Below the pieces are notes generated by a model. The model was not told the DNA's origin. It ran no database searches and worked only from the letters and a program-made list of their open reading frames with translations. A program made the translations under genes and the position numbers. This document shows positions 9,449 to 17,009 of a DNA stretch of 64,000 nt, one piece after another. This DNA is from Ignavibacteriales bacterium (GTDB taxonomy: Bacteria; Bacteroidota; Ignavibacteria; UBA10030). Location of the stretch: assembly GCA_026390595.1 (NCBI GenBank), contig JAPLFQ010000024.1:1-64000 (forward strand). Reading direction: 5' to 3'. Position 1 is the first letter of the stretch; each line of letters starts with the position of its first letter.

Positions 9449-9790
9449 ATGAACAAGACTCTTCTCGCCCTCTGCGGCCTCGTATTGCTCGCCGGCTGCA
9501 CCGCGTCCCAATTCTCTATGTATAAACCAAAGAATGCCGTGACACACTGGAATATCACTGCAAGCCATGGGCCCCTCACCGGCAAGATCTCAATAGCCAT
9601 CAATGATAGCGTAGTCGTGTCAGAGAAGCCCGCTGCTTTCGCCAACACGATTGATGCGAAGGGAACTTACCAAGGACACGAGGTGCATTTTTTCTCGACG
9701 TACAACAACGGAATCCTGGGAATATTTGGAGCTGGCTGGGAAACGACTGTTCTCGTTGACAACGAGCTGGCTGCACGCTTCACACTTTGA
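9449..9790 (+). CDS. Small putative lipoprotein
   Basis: A 113-residue protein with a clear lipoprotein signal, ending in LLAGC with Cys at about residue 17, so it is probably membrane-anchored in the cell envelope. The mature part reads like a small beta-rich domain ('HWNITASHGPLTGKISIAIN', 'VDNELAARFTL'). No family is recognised. GGGAGG lies about six bases before the ATG. It is followed on the same strand by the DUF4386 genes. Confidence 0.8.
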   Translation: MNKTLLALCGLVLLAGCTASQFSMYKPKNAVTHWNITASHGPLTGKISIAINDSVVVSEKPAAFANTIDAKGTYQGHEVHFFSTYNNGILGIFGAGWETTVLVDNELAARFTL

Positions 9791-9889
9791 GGTCAAACTC
9801 TCGTCTTGTCCCGCTTGATACGTTTGACAAAACGAATGGTTCGAACGACACTTGATTCAGAACGCCAATGTCAGATGAAGGAGGATCCC

Positions 9890-10564
9890 TTGAATTCCAC
9901 AAGAAGAACAGCGCTTGTTGCGGGCGTGCTCTACCTGCTCACGTTTGTCTCGATCCCGACACTCGCACTCTACGGTTCGATACGCGATCCAAACTACATC
10001 GTCGGCCCTGGGCCGGATACTGCAGTGATCATCGGCGGTATTCTTGAGATCATTGTGGCTCTCGCGGGCATCGGCACTGCGGTCGCGCTCTATCCGGTGC
10101 TGAAGAAACAGAACGAAGGGGTAGCGTTGGGCCTCGTCGGCTCCCGAGTCCTGGAAGCCGGCACCATCTTCGCTGGCGTCGCGTTCCTCCTGTCGGTCGT
10201 GACCTTGCGGCAGGCCGGAGCTGGTGCTGGTGCGTTGGTTACCGGCCACGCGCTGGTCGCCTTGTATGACCGGATATTCCTCATCGGACAAAGCTTCATG
10301 CCGGCCGTGAACGACCTGTTACTGGGTTTCCTGCTGTACCAGTCTCGCCTGGTGCCTCGAATCCTTTCGCTGATCGGATTAGTCGGAGGAGTCCTGCTTG
10401 TTGCCGGCGATGTCGCCGTGCTGTTTGGTCTGATCGGGCAACATGACCCCTCGACAGCGCTGGCCGCAATTCCGGTCGCGCTATTTGAGTTTTCGCTGGG
10501 CGTCTGGCTCATTGCTAAAGGGTTTAATACATCGGCGACGAACGAGCTCTTAAGCGCGGCATAG
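9890..10564 (+). CDS. DUF4386-family membrane protein (copy 1)
   Basis: About 224 residues with six predicted hydrophobic helices and the DUF4386 pattern: 'RRTALVAGVLYLLTFVSIP' at the start, 'ALYPVLKKQNEGVALG' in the middle and 'LVPRILSLIGLVGGVLL' near the end. Function is unknown. I chose the TTG at 9890 because AAGGAGG (9878-9884) sits five bases ahead of it; an ATG at 9875 overlaps that site, and the frame is open to 9806. It is the first of four paralogues in this region. Confidence 0.85.
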   Translation: MNSTRRTALVAGVLYLLTFVSIPTLALYGSIRDPNYIVGPGPDTAVIIGGILEIIVALAGIGTAVALYPVLKKQNEGVALGLVGSRVLEAGTIFAGVAFLLSVVTLRQAGAGAGALVTGHALVALYDRIFLIGQSFMPAVNDLLLGFLLYQSRLVPRILSLIGLVGGVLLVAGDVAVLFGLIGQHDPSTALAAIPVALFEFSLGVWLIAKGFNTSATNELLSAA

Positions 10565-10635
10565 AAATGAATCATGGAAGGCAGAGGGTTGAATGCCCTC
10601 TCCGCCATCCATAGTGTTCAAAAAAGGAAGTGAGC

Positions 10636-11379
10636 ATGACTTCTGATCCAAGACTTCGTAGAACGGAAATATTGGTGGCCTCCCTGTGGCTGGTCACAGC
10701 CATTGGCGCCATAGCTGGTGCTGTCCTGATCAATCCCGTAATAAATGTACCAGATTATCTGACCACGGTTTTTCCCAAAAGCGCAACCGTCATAAGCGGA
10801 ATGCTCGGTTGGTTGATCAATGATATTGGCATTGTATTTATCGGGCTTCTGATGTTTCCGATTTTGAAGAGGCAGAGCGAAAGCATGGCTCTCGGGTATT
10901 TGAGTATGAGAATATTCGAGTCCATACTGATGATTGTCGGCGTATTCTTCGCACTGTTGCTCATACCGCTAAGCCAGGAATTCATCAGGGCAGGAGCGAG
11001 AGACGTCAGCTCGTATCAAGCAATAGGCTCGGTGCTCAAACAGGCAGAAAATTGGTTCCTGAACATCCTCCAATTAATTTTCCTGGGCCTGGGCGGTATT
11101 ATTCTTACAACCATTCTGTATCAAACAAAACTCGTTCCGCGGTTTATTTCCGTTGTCGGTATTGTTGGATATGCCGTGTTGTTACCAGCCGCGATACTTG
11201 CCTTATTTGGTGTGATTGATCCCACGCCCGGCGGTTCAGCATCGATAGTGGCTGTTCCCGTCGCGACCTTTGAAATCATCCTTATGCCGGTATGGTTGTT
11301 TGCAAAAGGATTCAACGTATCTGCAATCGCTTCGACTCCTGCGAGAATAGTCCCAACCTCTGGAGAAACCAACAGCTGA
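10636..11379 (+). CDS. DUF4386-family membrane protein (copy 2)
   Basis: About 247 residues, polytopic. It shares the layout of copy 1: 'ASLWLVTAIGAIAGAVLI', 'LMFPILKRQSESMALGYLSMRIFES' and 'TKLVPRFISVVGIVGYAVLL'. The ATG at 10636 is preceded by AGGAAG at suitable spacing, while a GTG at 10630 abuts it. The stop is only two bases from the start of copy 3, indicating translational coupling. Function is unknown. Confidence 0.85.
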   Translation: MTSDPRLRRTEILVASLWLVTAIGAIAGAVLINPVINVPDYLTTVFPKSATVISGMLGWLINDIGIVFIGLLMFPILKRQSESMALGYLSMRIFESILMIVGVFFALLLIPLSQEFIRAGARDVSSYQAIGSVLKQAENWFLNILQLIFLGLGGIILTTILYQTKLVPRFISVVGIVGYAVLLPAAILALFGVIDPTPGGSASIVAVPVATFEIILMPVWLFAKGFNVSAIASTPARIVPTSGETNS

Positions 11380-11381
11380 CC

Positions 11382-12071
11382 ATGAAAGAAGAAAGTGGAA
11401 GCATCGATCCATATAGAACGACAGCAAGAATCGTAGGGGCGGTGTACCTCGCTGGGTTCGTTGTAGGCATTGTGGGGAATACACTCATCCAATCCATTCT
11501 TGGCGCGCCGATTCACCTTTCAACAGTTTCCGCGCACAGCATGACGTTGGCAATCGGCGCGGTGCTCTGGCTGATGGCCGTCGCCGGCGATGTTGCTCAC
11601 GGTGTCCTGATGTTCCCGGTCCTGAAGCAACACAACGAGCGCATAGCGGTCGGATACCTCAGTTTTAGGATCATCGACGCCGTATTCATTGCCGTCATGG
11701 TTCTCTTCATGCTTCTTCAGATACCACTGGGGAGGGAGTACCTGAAAGCAGCGGCCGCCGAGGCCCATCATCTTCAAGCCCTGAGCAATGTTTCCGTGCA
11801 GGCGAGCCTGTATGCCTACGATATCGCCATGAGCGTTCTTGGGATAGCTGGTTTGATGCTTTGCTACACATTCTACAGGACAAAGTTGATTCCCCGTTGG
11901 ATAGCCGTCTGGGGCCTCGCTGGATACGCGATCATTTTTTTCGGGATGGTGTCGGAAATCATGGGGTCCGGTCTGGGCCTGGTTTCCTCGATTCCGGGTG
12001 GCCTTTGGGAGGTGTTTGTCGGTGTGTGGCTGATCTTCAGAGGATTCTATTCAACTGCAATTGCCTCCTAA
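11382..12071 (+). CDS. DUF4386-family membrane protein (copy 3)
   Basis: About 229 residues with six hydrophobic segments and the family elements 'RTTARIVGAVYLAGFVVG', 'LMFPVLKQHNERIAVGYLSFRI' and 'TKLIPRWIAVWGLAGYAI'. The ATG at 11382 lies two bases after the copy 2 stop. Longer frames to 11292 overlap copy 2 and are not credible. Function is unknown; coexpression with copy 2 is near certain. Confidence 0.85.
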   Translation: MKEESGSIDPYRTTARIVGAVYLAGFVVGIVGNTLIQSILGAPIHLSTVSAHSMTLAIGAVLWLMAVAGDVAHGVLMFPVLKQHNERIAVGYLSFRIIDAVFIAVMVLFMLLQIPLGREYLKAAAAEAHHLQALSNVSVQASLYAYDIAMSVLGIAGLMLCYTFYRTKLIPRWIAVWGLAGYAIIFFGMVSEIMGSGLGLVSSIPGGLWEVFVGVWLIFRGFYSTAIAS

Positions 12072-12202
12072 AGGTTTTATCAAACGCTAGGTCGACGAAG
12101 GGCTGTTGATCTTTGGACAAATCGTAGTGCCCGAGAGGCCTGAAGTAGTTGTACCAGTTAGCTGCAATTGCCTTTCACAGTTTAACAAAAGGAGAAATAC
12201 CT

Positions 12203-13939
12203 GTGAAAAACATTTTCCGGTTTCTCTTGTTGGGTTTTCTGGTATCGACCAACATGAGTCGATTGCTTGCCCAATCGGTGCAGACCGCGGTACTGTGCGT
12301 TGATGACAATAATCTCTCCTCCACCCAAAACGGCAGTAGACGATATCCATATAATGGCATACAGACAGCAATTGCAAATGCTGCCGACAACGACACTATA
12401 CTGGTTGCAGTCGGAATTTACGGTAGGATTGACAACATGGGAAAACCGCTGTCAATTTTAGGCGGATATACTGGTGGTACTACTGCTTCTTATAATGCCG
12501 GGACAGGTGGAGATTTTTCGATCAGAACCATCGACCCGTCGCTGACAATCATAACTGGCGGGGTTGACAGCATCGGTGTGAACCTGACCCGTTTCAATTT
12601 TAATCCGTTCCGTTTCGTATTTGATAATTTCGCTGTGCGCAACAGCAAGAAGGGAATTGTCTTTGATGTAGCTACTTCCTGGCCCCATGTCGATAATGTT
12701 ACCATATCCAATAATATTATCGAAAGTAACGGTCAACCAGGGGTAATAACATCTGGCGCAGGAGTTTGGGTAGCCGGTAATAATCATCGGGTTCTGAATA
12801 ACATCATCCGAAACAACCATGGAGGTAGAGGTGCCGGTCTATCCGGGAACTTTACTCCATCCGATTCTTTGTTGGTGGAAGGCAACCTGATTGAAAACAA
12901 TACCGGCTACGATGATCATGGTGCCGGTGTCTATTTAGGTGGCTATGTAACTATCAGGAGCAATATTATTTCCGGTAATTATCTGCAAAACAGTTATGGC
13001 TGGGGTGGAGGGGTTTTGATACTGGGAATTGCTCATATGTCGTTCAATGTTATAAAGGATAATTATTGTCCGACTTATGGAGGAGCGGTTTTCGTGGACG
13101 ATGGCGGGATCGCTTATATGGATCATGAGTTGATTTACAATAACCGTACTTCACTTTACGGAGCAGGCATTGCAGTGGACAACACTGCCACAGATTCTTC
13201 ACATGTTTATCTGACAAATTGCACAGTAGTGAATAACTATTCACCTGATACTCTGGGCGGAAATGCGATTTATCTGGATAACTCTTCTTTTGGAACGCTG
13301 CGCAATTGTGTTCTTGCAGGAAACGGAGACGATTTCTATATCAATACCAGCAGCGCATTGACCGTTACGTATACATTGAGCCAGGAGGGATTTACGGGTC
13401 AGGGAAATTTCAAAGCCGACCCCTTGTTTGCAGATACTTCGAACAAAGATTTTCACCTGAAATCCAAGGGCGGACGATACGCTCCCAAGAGTCAGGCCTG
13501 GGTCATTGACGGTGTCCACAGCCCTGCCATTGATGCAGGAGATTTGACTTCCGTCTATAACAATGAGCCGGCTCCGAGCGGAAACAGGATAAATCTCGGC
13601 TGTTATGGGAATACGATGTATGCTTCAAAATCTCATCCTGCTGCGGATATTCAGAAAATAACTGCAGACTTGCCAATGCACTTCAGCTTGGGCCAGAACT
13701 ACCCAAACCCTTTTAACCCGACAACCACCATCTCATTCGGGCTTGCATCAAAATCATTTGTATCGCTGCGAGTATTTAATGTCTTGGGAAGAGAAGTTTC
13801 AATACTCGTATCGGAAGAACTCCCTGCCGGAACATACTCGCAAAACTGGAACGCCGCAGGTTTGGCGAGCAGTGTGTATTTCTATTGCCTGCAAACAGGT
13901 TCATTCACCGATACCAAGAAACTTCTTTTGCTAAGGTAA
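12203..13939 (+). CDS. Secreted right-handed beta-helix protein with T9SS sorting domain
   Basis: A 578-residue exported protein. It has a signal peptide in the first 24 residues ending MSRLLAQ. The central part, about residues 35-460, has the N/G-rich repeating 'xxNIIxxNxG' rungs of parallel beta-helix (pectate-lyase-like or 'choice-of-anchor Q') proteins. The tail contains 'LGQNYPNPFNPTTTISF' and 'FNVLGREV', a type A T9SS C-terminal domain that directs outer-membrane secretion and surface attachment. The GTG at 12203 is eight bases after AAAAGGAG. It may be a polysaccharide-binding or lyase-like protein; no catalytic residues can be assigned. It interrupts the DUF4386 array. Confidence 0.88.
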   Translation: MKNIFRFLLLGFLVSTNMSRLLAQSVQTAVLCVDDNNLSSTQNGSRRYPYNGIQTAIANAADNDTILVAVGIYGRIDNMGKPLSILGGYTGGTTASYNAGTGGDFSIRTIDPSLTIITGGVDSIGVNLTRFNFNPFRFVFDNFAVRNSKKGIVFDVATSWPHVDNVTISNNIIESNGQPGVITSGAGVWVAGNNHRVLNNIIRNNHGGRGAGLSGNFTPSDSLLVEGNLIENNTGYDDHGAGVYLGGYVTIRSNIISGNYLQNSYGWGGGVLILGIAHMSFNVIKDNYCPTYGGAVFVDDGGIAYMDHELIYNNRTSLYGAGIAVDNTATDSSHVYLTNCTVVNNYSPDTLGGNAIYLDNSSFGTLRNCVLAGNGDDFYINTSSALTVTYTLSQEGFTGQGNFKADPLFADTSNKDFHLKSKGGRYAPKSQAWVIDGVHSPAIDAGDLTSVYNNEPAPSGNRINLGCYGNTMYASKSHPAADIQKITADLPMHFSLGQNYPNPFNPTTTISFGLASKSFVSLRVFNVLGREVSILVSEELPAGTYSQNWNAAGLASSVYFYCLQTGSFTDTKKLLLLR

Positions 13940-14016
13940 CGGGCCTGCCCGCCGCGACGAATTCCGCGATGCAGGCGGGCGCCCTGAGGTCTGGCGGGGA
14001 GAATCGCGGAGAGGCC
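13940..14016. repeat. Dispersed repeat with palindromic arms
   Basis: Just after the beta-helix gene, CCTGCCCGCC and GGCGGGC form inverted arms (about 13944-13981), followed by GGTCTGGCGGGGAGAATCGC (13991-14010). An inverted copy of the latter (GCGATTCTCCCCGCCAGACC) lies at about 16751-16770, 2.7 kb away. This is likely a mobile intergenic repeat family. Confidence 0.6.
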
Positions 14017-14127
14017 TTAATTTGGATGCTCCTCTGGGTTTGTCGGCGGACTCTGAGTATCCGCGTTGATAACCACAATCAAACCAGGACACAATCCAAT
14101 TACTTCTGAAATTGACAAGGCAATCAA

Positions 14128-14859
14128 TTGATTCTTGAAGAAGAGAACAACAGCATAAATTCAAACAAGAAGACTGCGAGAATCGCCGGCGTCCTCTACT
14201 TGCTCGTTGGCATCTTTGGCGGCTTTGCCGAAGGATACGTGGAACCTAAGATGTACGTTGCCGGTAATGCGGCAGTCACGGCTGGAAACGTTGTCGCAAA
14301 CTCCGGACTTGTCCGCCTGGGCGTCGTCGCTGACCTGTTGGATGGGACGTTCTTTATCATCTTGGCTTTGGTGCTCTACATTCTGTTTCAGCACGTGCAC
14401 AAGAGTGTGGCAAGGGCAATGCTTGTCTTCGTCGGAATCGCGAGCGCGATCACATGTCTTAGTGCGCTTTTTGAGTTTGAGGGCTTGCGGGTTGCAACCG
14501 GTGCCGTCGACATGACCTCGTTGGGCACCGCGGGTTCGAATGCAGTCGTACTGCTCCTGCTCGACGCTCAGCATTATGGGTTGCTCATTGCACAGATCTT
14601 CTTTGGCCTGTGGCTGGCCCCGTTGGGATATCTGGCCTACAAATCAGGGTGGTTCCCCAAGACATTGGGCATCGTACTCATTGCGGCGTGCGCCAGCTAC
14701 CTCGTGGACCTTCTCGCGGCGTTCCTACTCCCCGACGTCGGCAAAGCCATTCACGGTTTTGCAACCATCCTGCCGACCATCGCGGAGCCGTGGATGGTCC
14801 TCTACCTGCTCGTGGTTGGTATAAAGACTCAAACAATAGGCCAGGTGACTCATAAATAA
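14128..14859 (+). CDS. DUF4386-family membrane protein (copy 4)
   Basis: A 243-residue polytopic protein with 'KKTARIAGVLYLLVGIFGG' at the start, 'YILFQHVHKSVARAMLVFVG' in the middle and 'LAYKSGWFPKTLGIVLIAA' near the end, matching DUF4386. The start is TTG at 14128 with ACAAGG about seven bases ahead. It is separated from copies 1-3 by the T9SS beta-helix gene and is more diverged in its central part. The next gene starts one base after its stop. Confidence 0.83.
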   Translation: MILEEENNSINSNKKTARIAGVLYLLVGIFGGFAEGYVEPKMYVAGNAAVTAGNVVANSGLVRLGVVADLLDGTFFIILALVLYILFQHVHKSVARAMLVFVGIASAITCLSALFEFEGLRVATGAVDMTSLGTAGSNAVVLLLLDAQHYGLLIAQIFFGLWLAPLGYLAYKSGWFPKTLGIVLIAACASYLVDLLAAFLLPDVGKAIHGFATILPTIAEPWMVLYLLVVGIKTQTIGQVTHK

Positions 14860-14860
14860 T

Positions 14861-15361
14861 ATGGCTCTTTCCCTCATCAGTGCAATCATCATTGGGCTTG
14901 GCGCGACCCTTACGTTTGATCTTTGGGCGCAGCTTCTCAAGCATGCCTTCAAGATTACTCCTTCCAACATCTGTCTGGTTGGGCGCTGGCTTCGATACAT
15001 GCCGGAAGGAACCTTTAAGCATTCAAATATTGTGTCTTCTCCACAGAAGAGCGGAGAATGCGCGGTAGGATGGATCGCCCACTACATGATCGGCACCACG
15101 TTCGCCATCGTCTTCCTCGCATTAGCAGGCAGCGACTGGCTTCAGCATCCGACGCTGATTCCCGCGATCGTCTTCGGGGTCGTAACGGTCGTTGCGCCAT
15201 TCTTCATCATGCAACCAGCATTTGGGTTTGGATTTGCTGCATCAAAGACGCCACGTCCTGCGCAGGCAAGGCTACGTACTCTGATGAACCATACAGCGTT
15301 TGGGGTGGGTCTATACGTTTTCGCGCTGCTGATCAGCTGGGTGCTACGGGTGTATGCCTAG
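14861..15361 (+). CDS. DUF2938-family membrane protein
   Basis: A 166-residue small membrane protein with about four hydrophobic helices and the DUF2938 pattern: 'GLGATLTFDLWAQLLK', 'NICLVGRWLRYMP', 'AHYMIGTTFAIVFL' and 'PAFGFGFAASKTPRP'. Function is unknown. It begins one base after the DUF4386 copy 4 stop, so the two are translationally coupled, which links the two unknown families. Confidence 0.88.
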   Translation: MALSLISAIIIGLGATLTFDLWAQLLKHAFKITPSNICLVGRWLRYMPEGTFKHSNIVSSPQKSGECAVGWIAHYMIGTTFAIVFLALAGSDWLQHPTLIPAIVFGVVTVVAPFFIMQPAFGFGFAASKTPRPAQARLRTLMNHTAFGVGLYVFALLISWVLRVYA

Positions 15362-15427
15362 CGTCGCATTCGAAAGGGGCGAACAAAAGCCGCGTACTTG
15401 TTTCATTGTTTGCGCAGAAAGAAAGGG

Positions 15428-16663
15428 TTACCGCCGTGCCCCGTCGCTCAGCACCGCCTCGATCGCCGCAACTGCTCCACGGTTGTCTCTGATGCCGCTC
15501 CAATTGTAGATGCACAGATACCGGCATTTAGGAATCGACAACGTTCGCGTGATCGCTTCATGCCATGCCTGTTCGCCCTCAGTTCCCATGAGCATCCACT
15601 CCACCGCACCCCAAAACGGTGCATCGCTCTTCCGCAGAACTCTCTGCACACCCCTGTCTTTTAACGCGTCGCCTGCATGCCTGTAGAAACTCCATCCGGG
15701 ACAGGAATACCTGTTCAGGGCCGCATCGTACAACAACTCCTCTTCTTTCCAACCACCGACATGTGTAAACAGCTTCTGGCGCGGCACACCGAGCCCTGAT
15801 GCCAGGGCACAGAGGTCGTCGAGGTGTCGCCGCACAATTTCAGCCACGTCTTTTTCCTGCAGCGGTCCGCTCTTCGCCAAACCGGCCGTCGTGACAGCCG
15901 CATAGCCGCTCGCGATGACCCCGCGACCTGGCACCTGATCGCCTTTCAGTTCTACCTGAGGGTCCGCGCTTTCAGGTCGATCAAGAAGATCGTTTCCATT
16001 CGGCAAATAGAATGCGTTCACCCCGATTGAACTTTCCCATCCGATTTTGATGCCGAGAAGAAGTGATTTCCTGTCATCAGGCAGATGTTTCCACCACTCG
16101 AGGACCAGGGGAACGAGCACTCGCATTTCATCATGGCAGGCTTGTCGATAGGGGGGACTCATGAGATTCGGGGGGGGAAGGACACGGATTTGTTTTCCCC
16201 AGTTCCGCCAGGCGATCTTCATCGCATATGCGGAATCCCAGCCGGTCCATTCTACATTCATCCGGTTTCCGGGGTTGTAGCCATCACGTCCACGATCCCA
16301 CCAGTTCCAGAGGTCGGGGCGCGCGTCCCACCACTGTTCTCCGTCGAGTTGAACGATGATCGGGATATCATACTGTTCCGCAAGAGAGAGGAATCCGAGG
16401 ACGCGGGACCGGCATTGATCCCTTGACTCATTCAGGTAGGAGAAAATCGCACCGATCCCCAGGCGAACACCGGCTGTGCTCTTCGGGTTTTGGAGCTTCC
16501 GAACCTGCTGGAATACCTCTTCGTATTGTTCGCCCGGTATGATGTTGACAACAAGATACTGCTGCCTTGCGATGGCATCGAGTTGGGCGGACAATAGGAG
16601 GAAAGGAAAGAGGAGTGCAGTCAGCACACCGTGTCTCCGACGTCGGCGGGTCATAGGCGTCAA
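15428..16663 (-). CDS. Secreted putative glycoside hydrolase (TIM-barrel-like), unclassified
   Basis: A 411-residue protein with a basic N-terminus (TRRRRRHG) and a hydrophobic core ending near 'AIARQ', consistent with a signal peptide. The body has TIM-barrel-like features: 'GVRLGIGAIFSYL', 'IPIIVQLDGEQWW', 'LGIKIGWESSIGVN' and 'FWGAVEWMLMG'. The glutamates in the last two sit where acid/base and nucleophile residues lie in clan A glycosidases, but this is inference. An ATG at 16654 is an alternative start. It is transcribed against its neighbours and surrounded by other carbohydrate genes. I do not recognise a specific GH family. Confidence 0.65.
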   Translation of the reverse strand: MTPMTRRRRRHGVLTALLFPFLLLSAQLDAIARQQYLVVNIIPGEQYEEVFQQVRKLQNPKSTAGVRLGIGAIFSYLNESRDQCRSRVLGFLSLAEQYDIPIIVQLDGEQWWDARPDLWNWWDRGRDGYNPGNRMNVEWTGWDSAYAMKIAWRNWGKQIRVLPPPNLMSPPYRQACHDEMRVLVPLVLEWWKHLPDDRKSLLLGIKIGWESSIGVNAFYLPNGNDLLDRPESADPQVELKGDQVPGRGVIASGYAAVTTAGLAKSGPLQEKDVAEIVRRHLDDLCALASGLGVPRQKLFTHVGGWKEEELLYDAALNRYSCPGWSFYRHAGDALKDRGVQRVLRKSDAPFWGAVEWMLMGTEGEQAWHEAITRTLSIPKCRYLCIYNWSGIRDNRGAVAAIEAVLSDGARR

Positions 16664-16689
16664 TGAATGTTTTGTTTTTCGTCTTTATG

Positions 16690-16815
16690 GTTTCTAACGC
16701 AGAGCCGCAGAGGACGCGGAGCAACGCAGAGGTTGTCGATCTTATCGCTCTGCGATTCTCCCCGCCAGACCGCATGGCGGGCTGGTGCGGACTCAGCGTC
16801 TCCGCGATATAAGCT
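16690..16815. repeat. CTCTGCG/CGCAGAG-type palindromic repeat
   Basis: The stretch contains 'cgcagagccgcagaggacgcgg', 'aacgcagagg', 'ctctgcgattctccccgcc' and 'agcgtctccgcg', which pair in several registers. This is a common style of intergenic palindrome in environmental bacteria. Its central part is the inverted copy of the repeat at 13991-14010. Confidence 0.55.
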
Positions 16816-17009
16816 ACAACAAAACATATTGGAATCAGCACTATTGTAACCATATGGAGAGGAAGAGTCAAATGACTTGCCGGGGGGGGCAGCATTCAAT
16901 CGTAGATTTGACATTCGTTCCCCGAAATCGCAGATTAGTATTGCATAGATTCCTGCTCCGGCAATCTGACTCAGAGATTTCAAGAGCGACCATGAAAGGG
17001 GATAAACCA

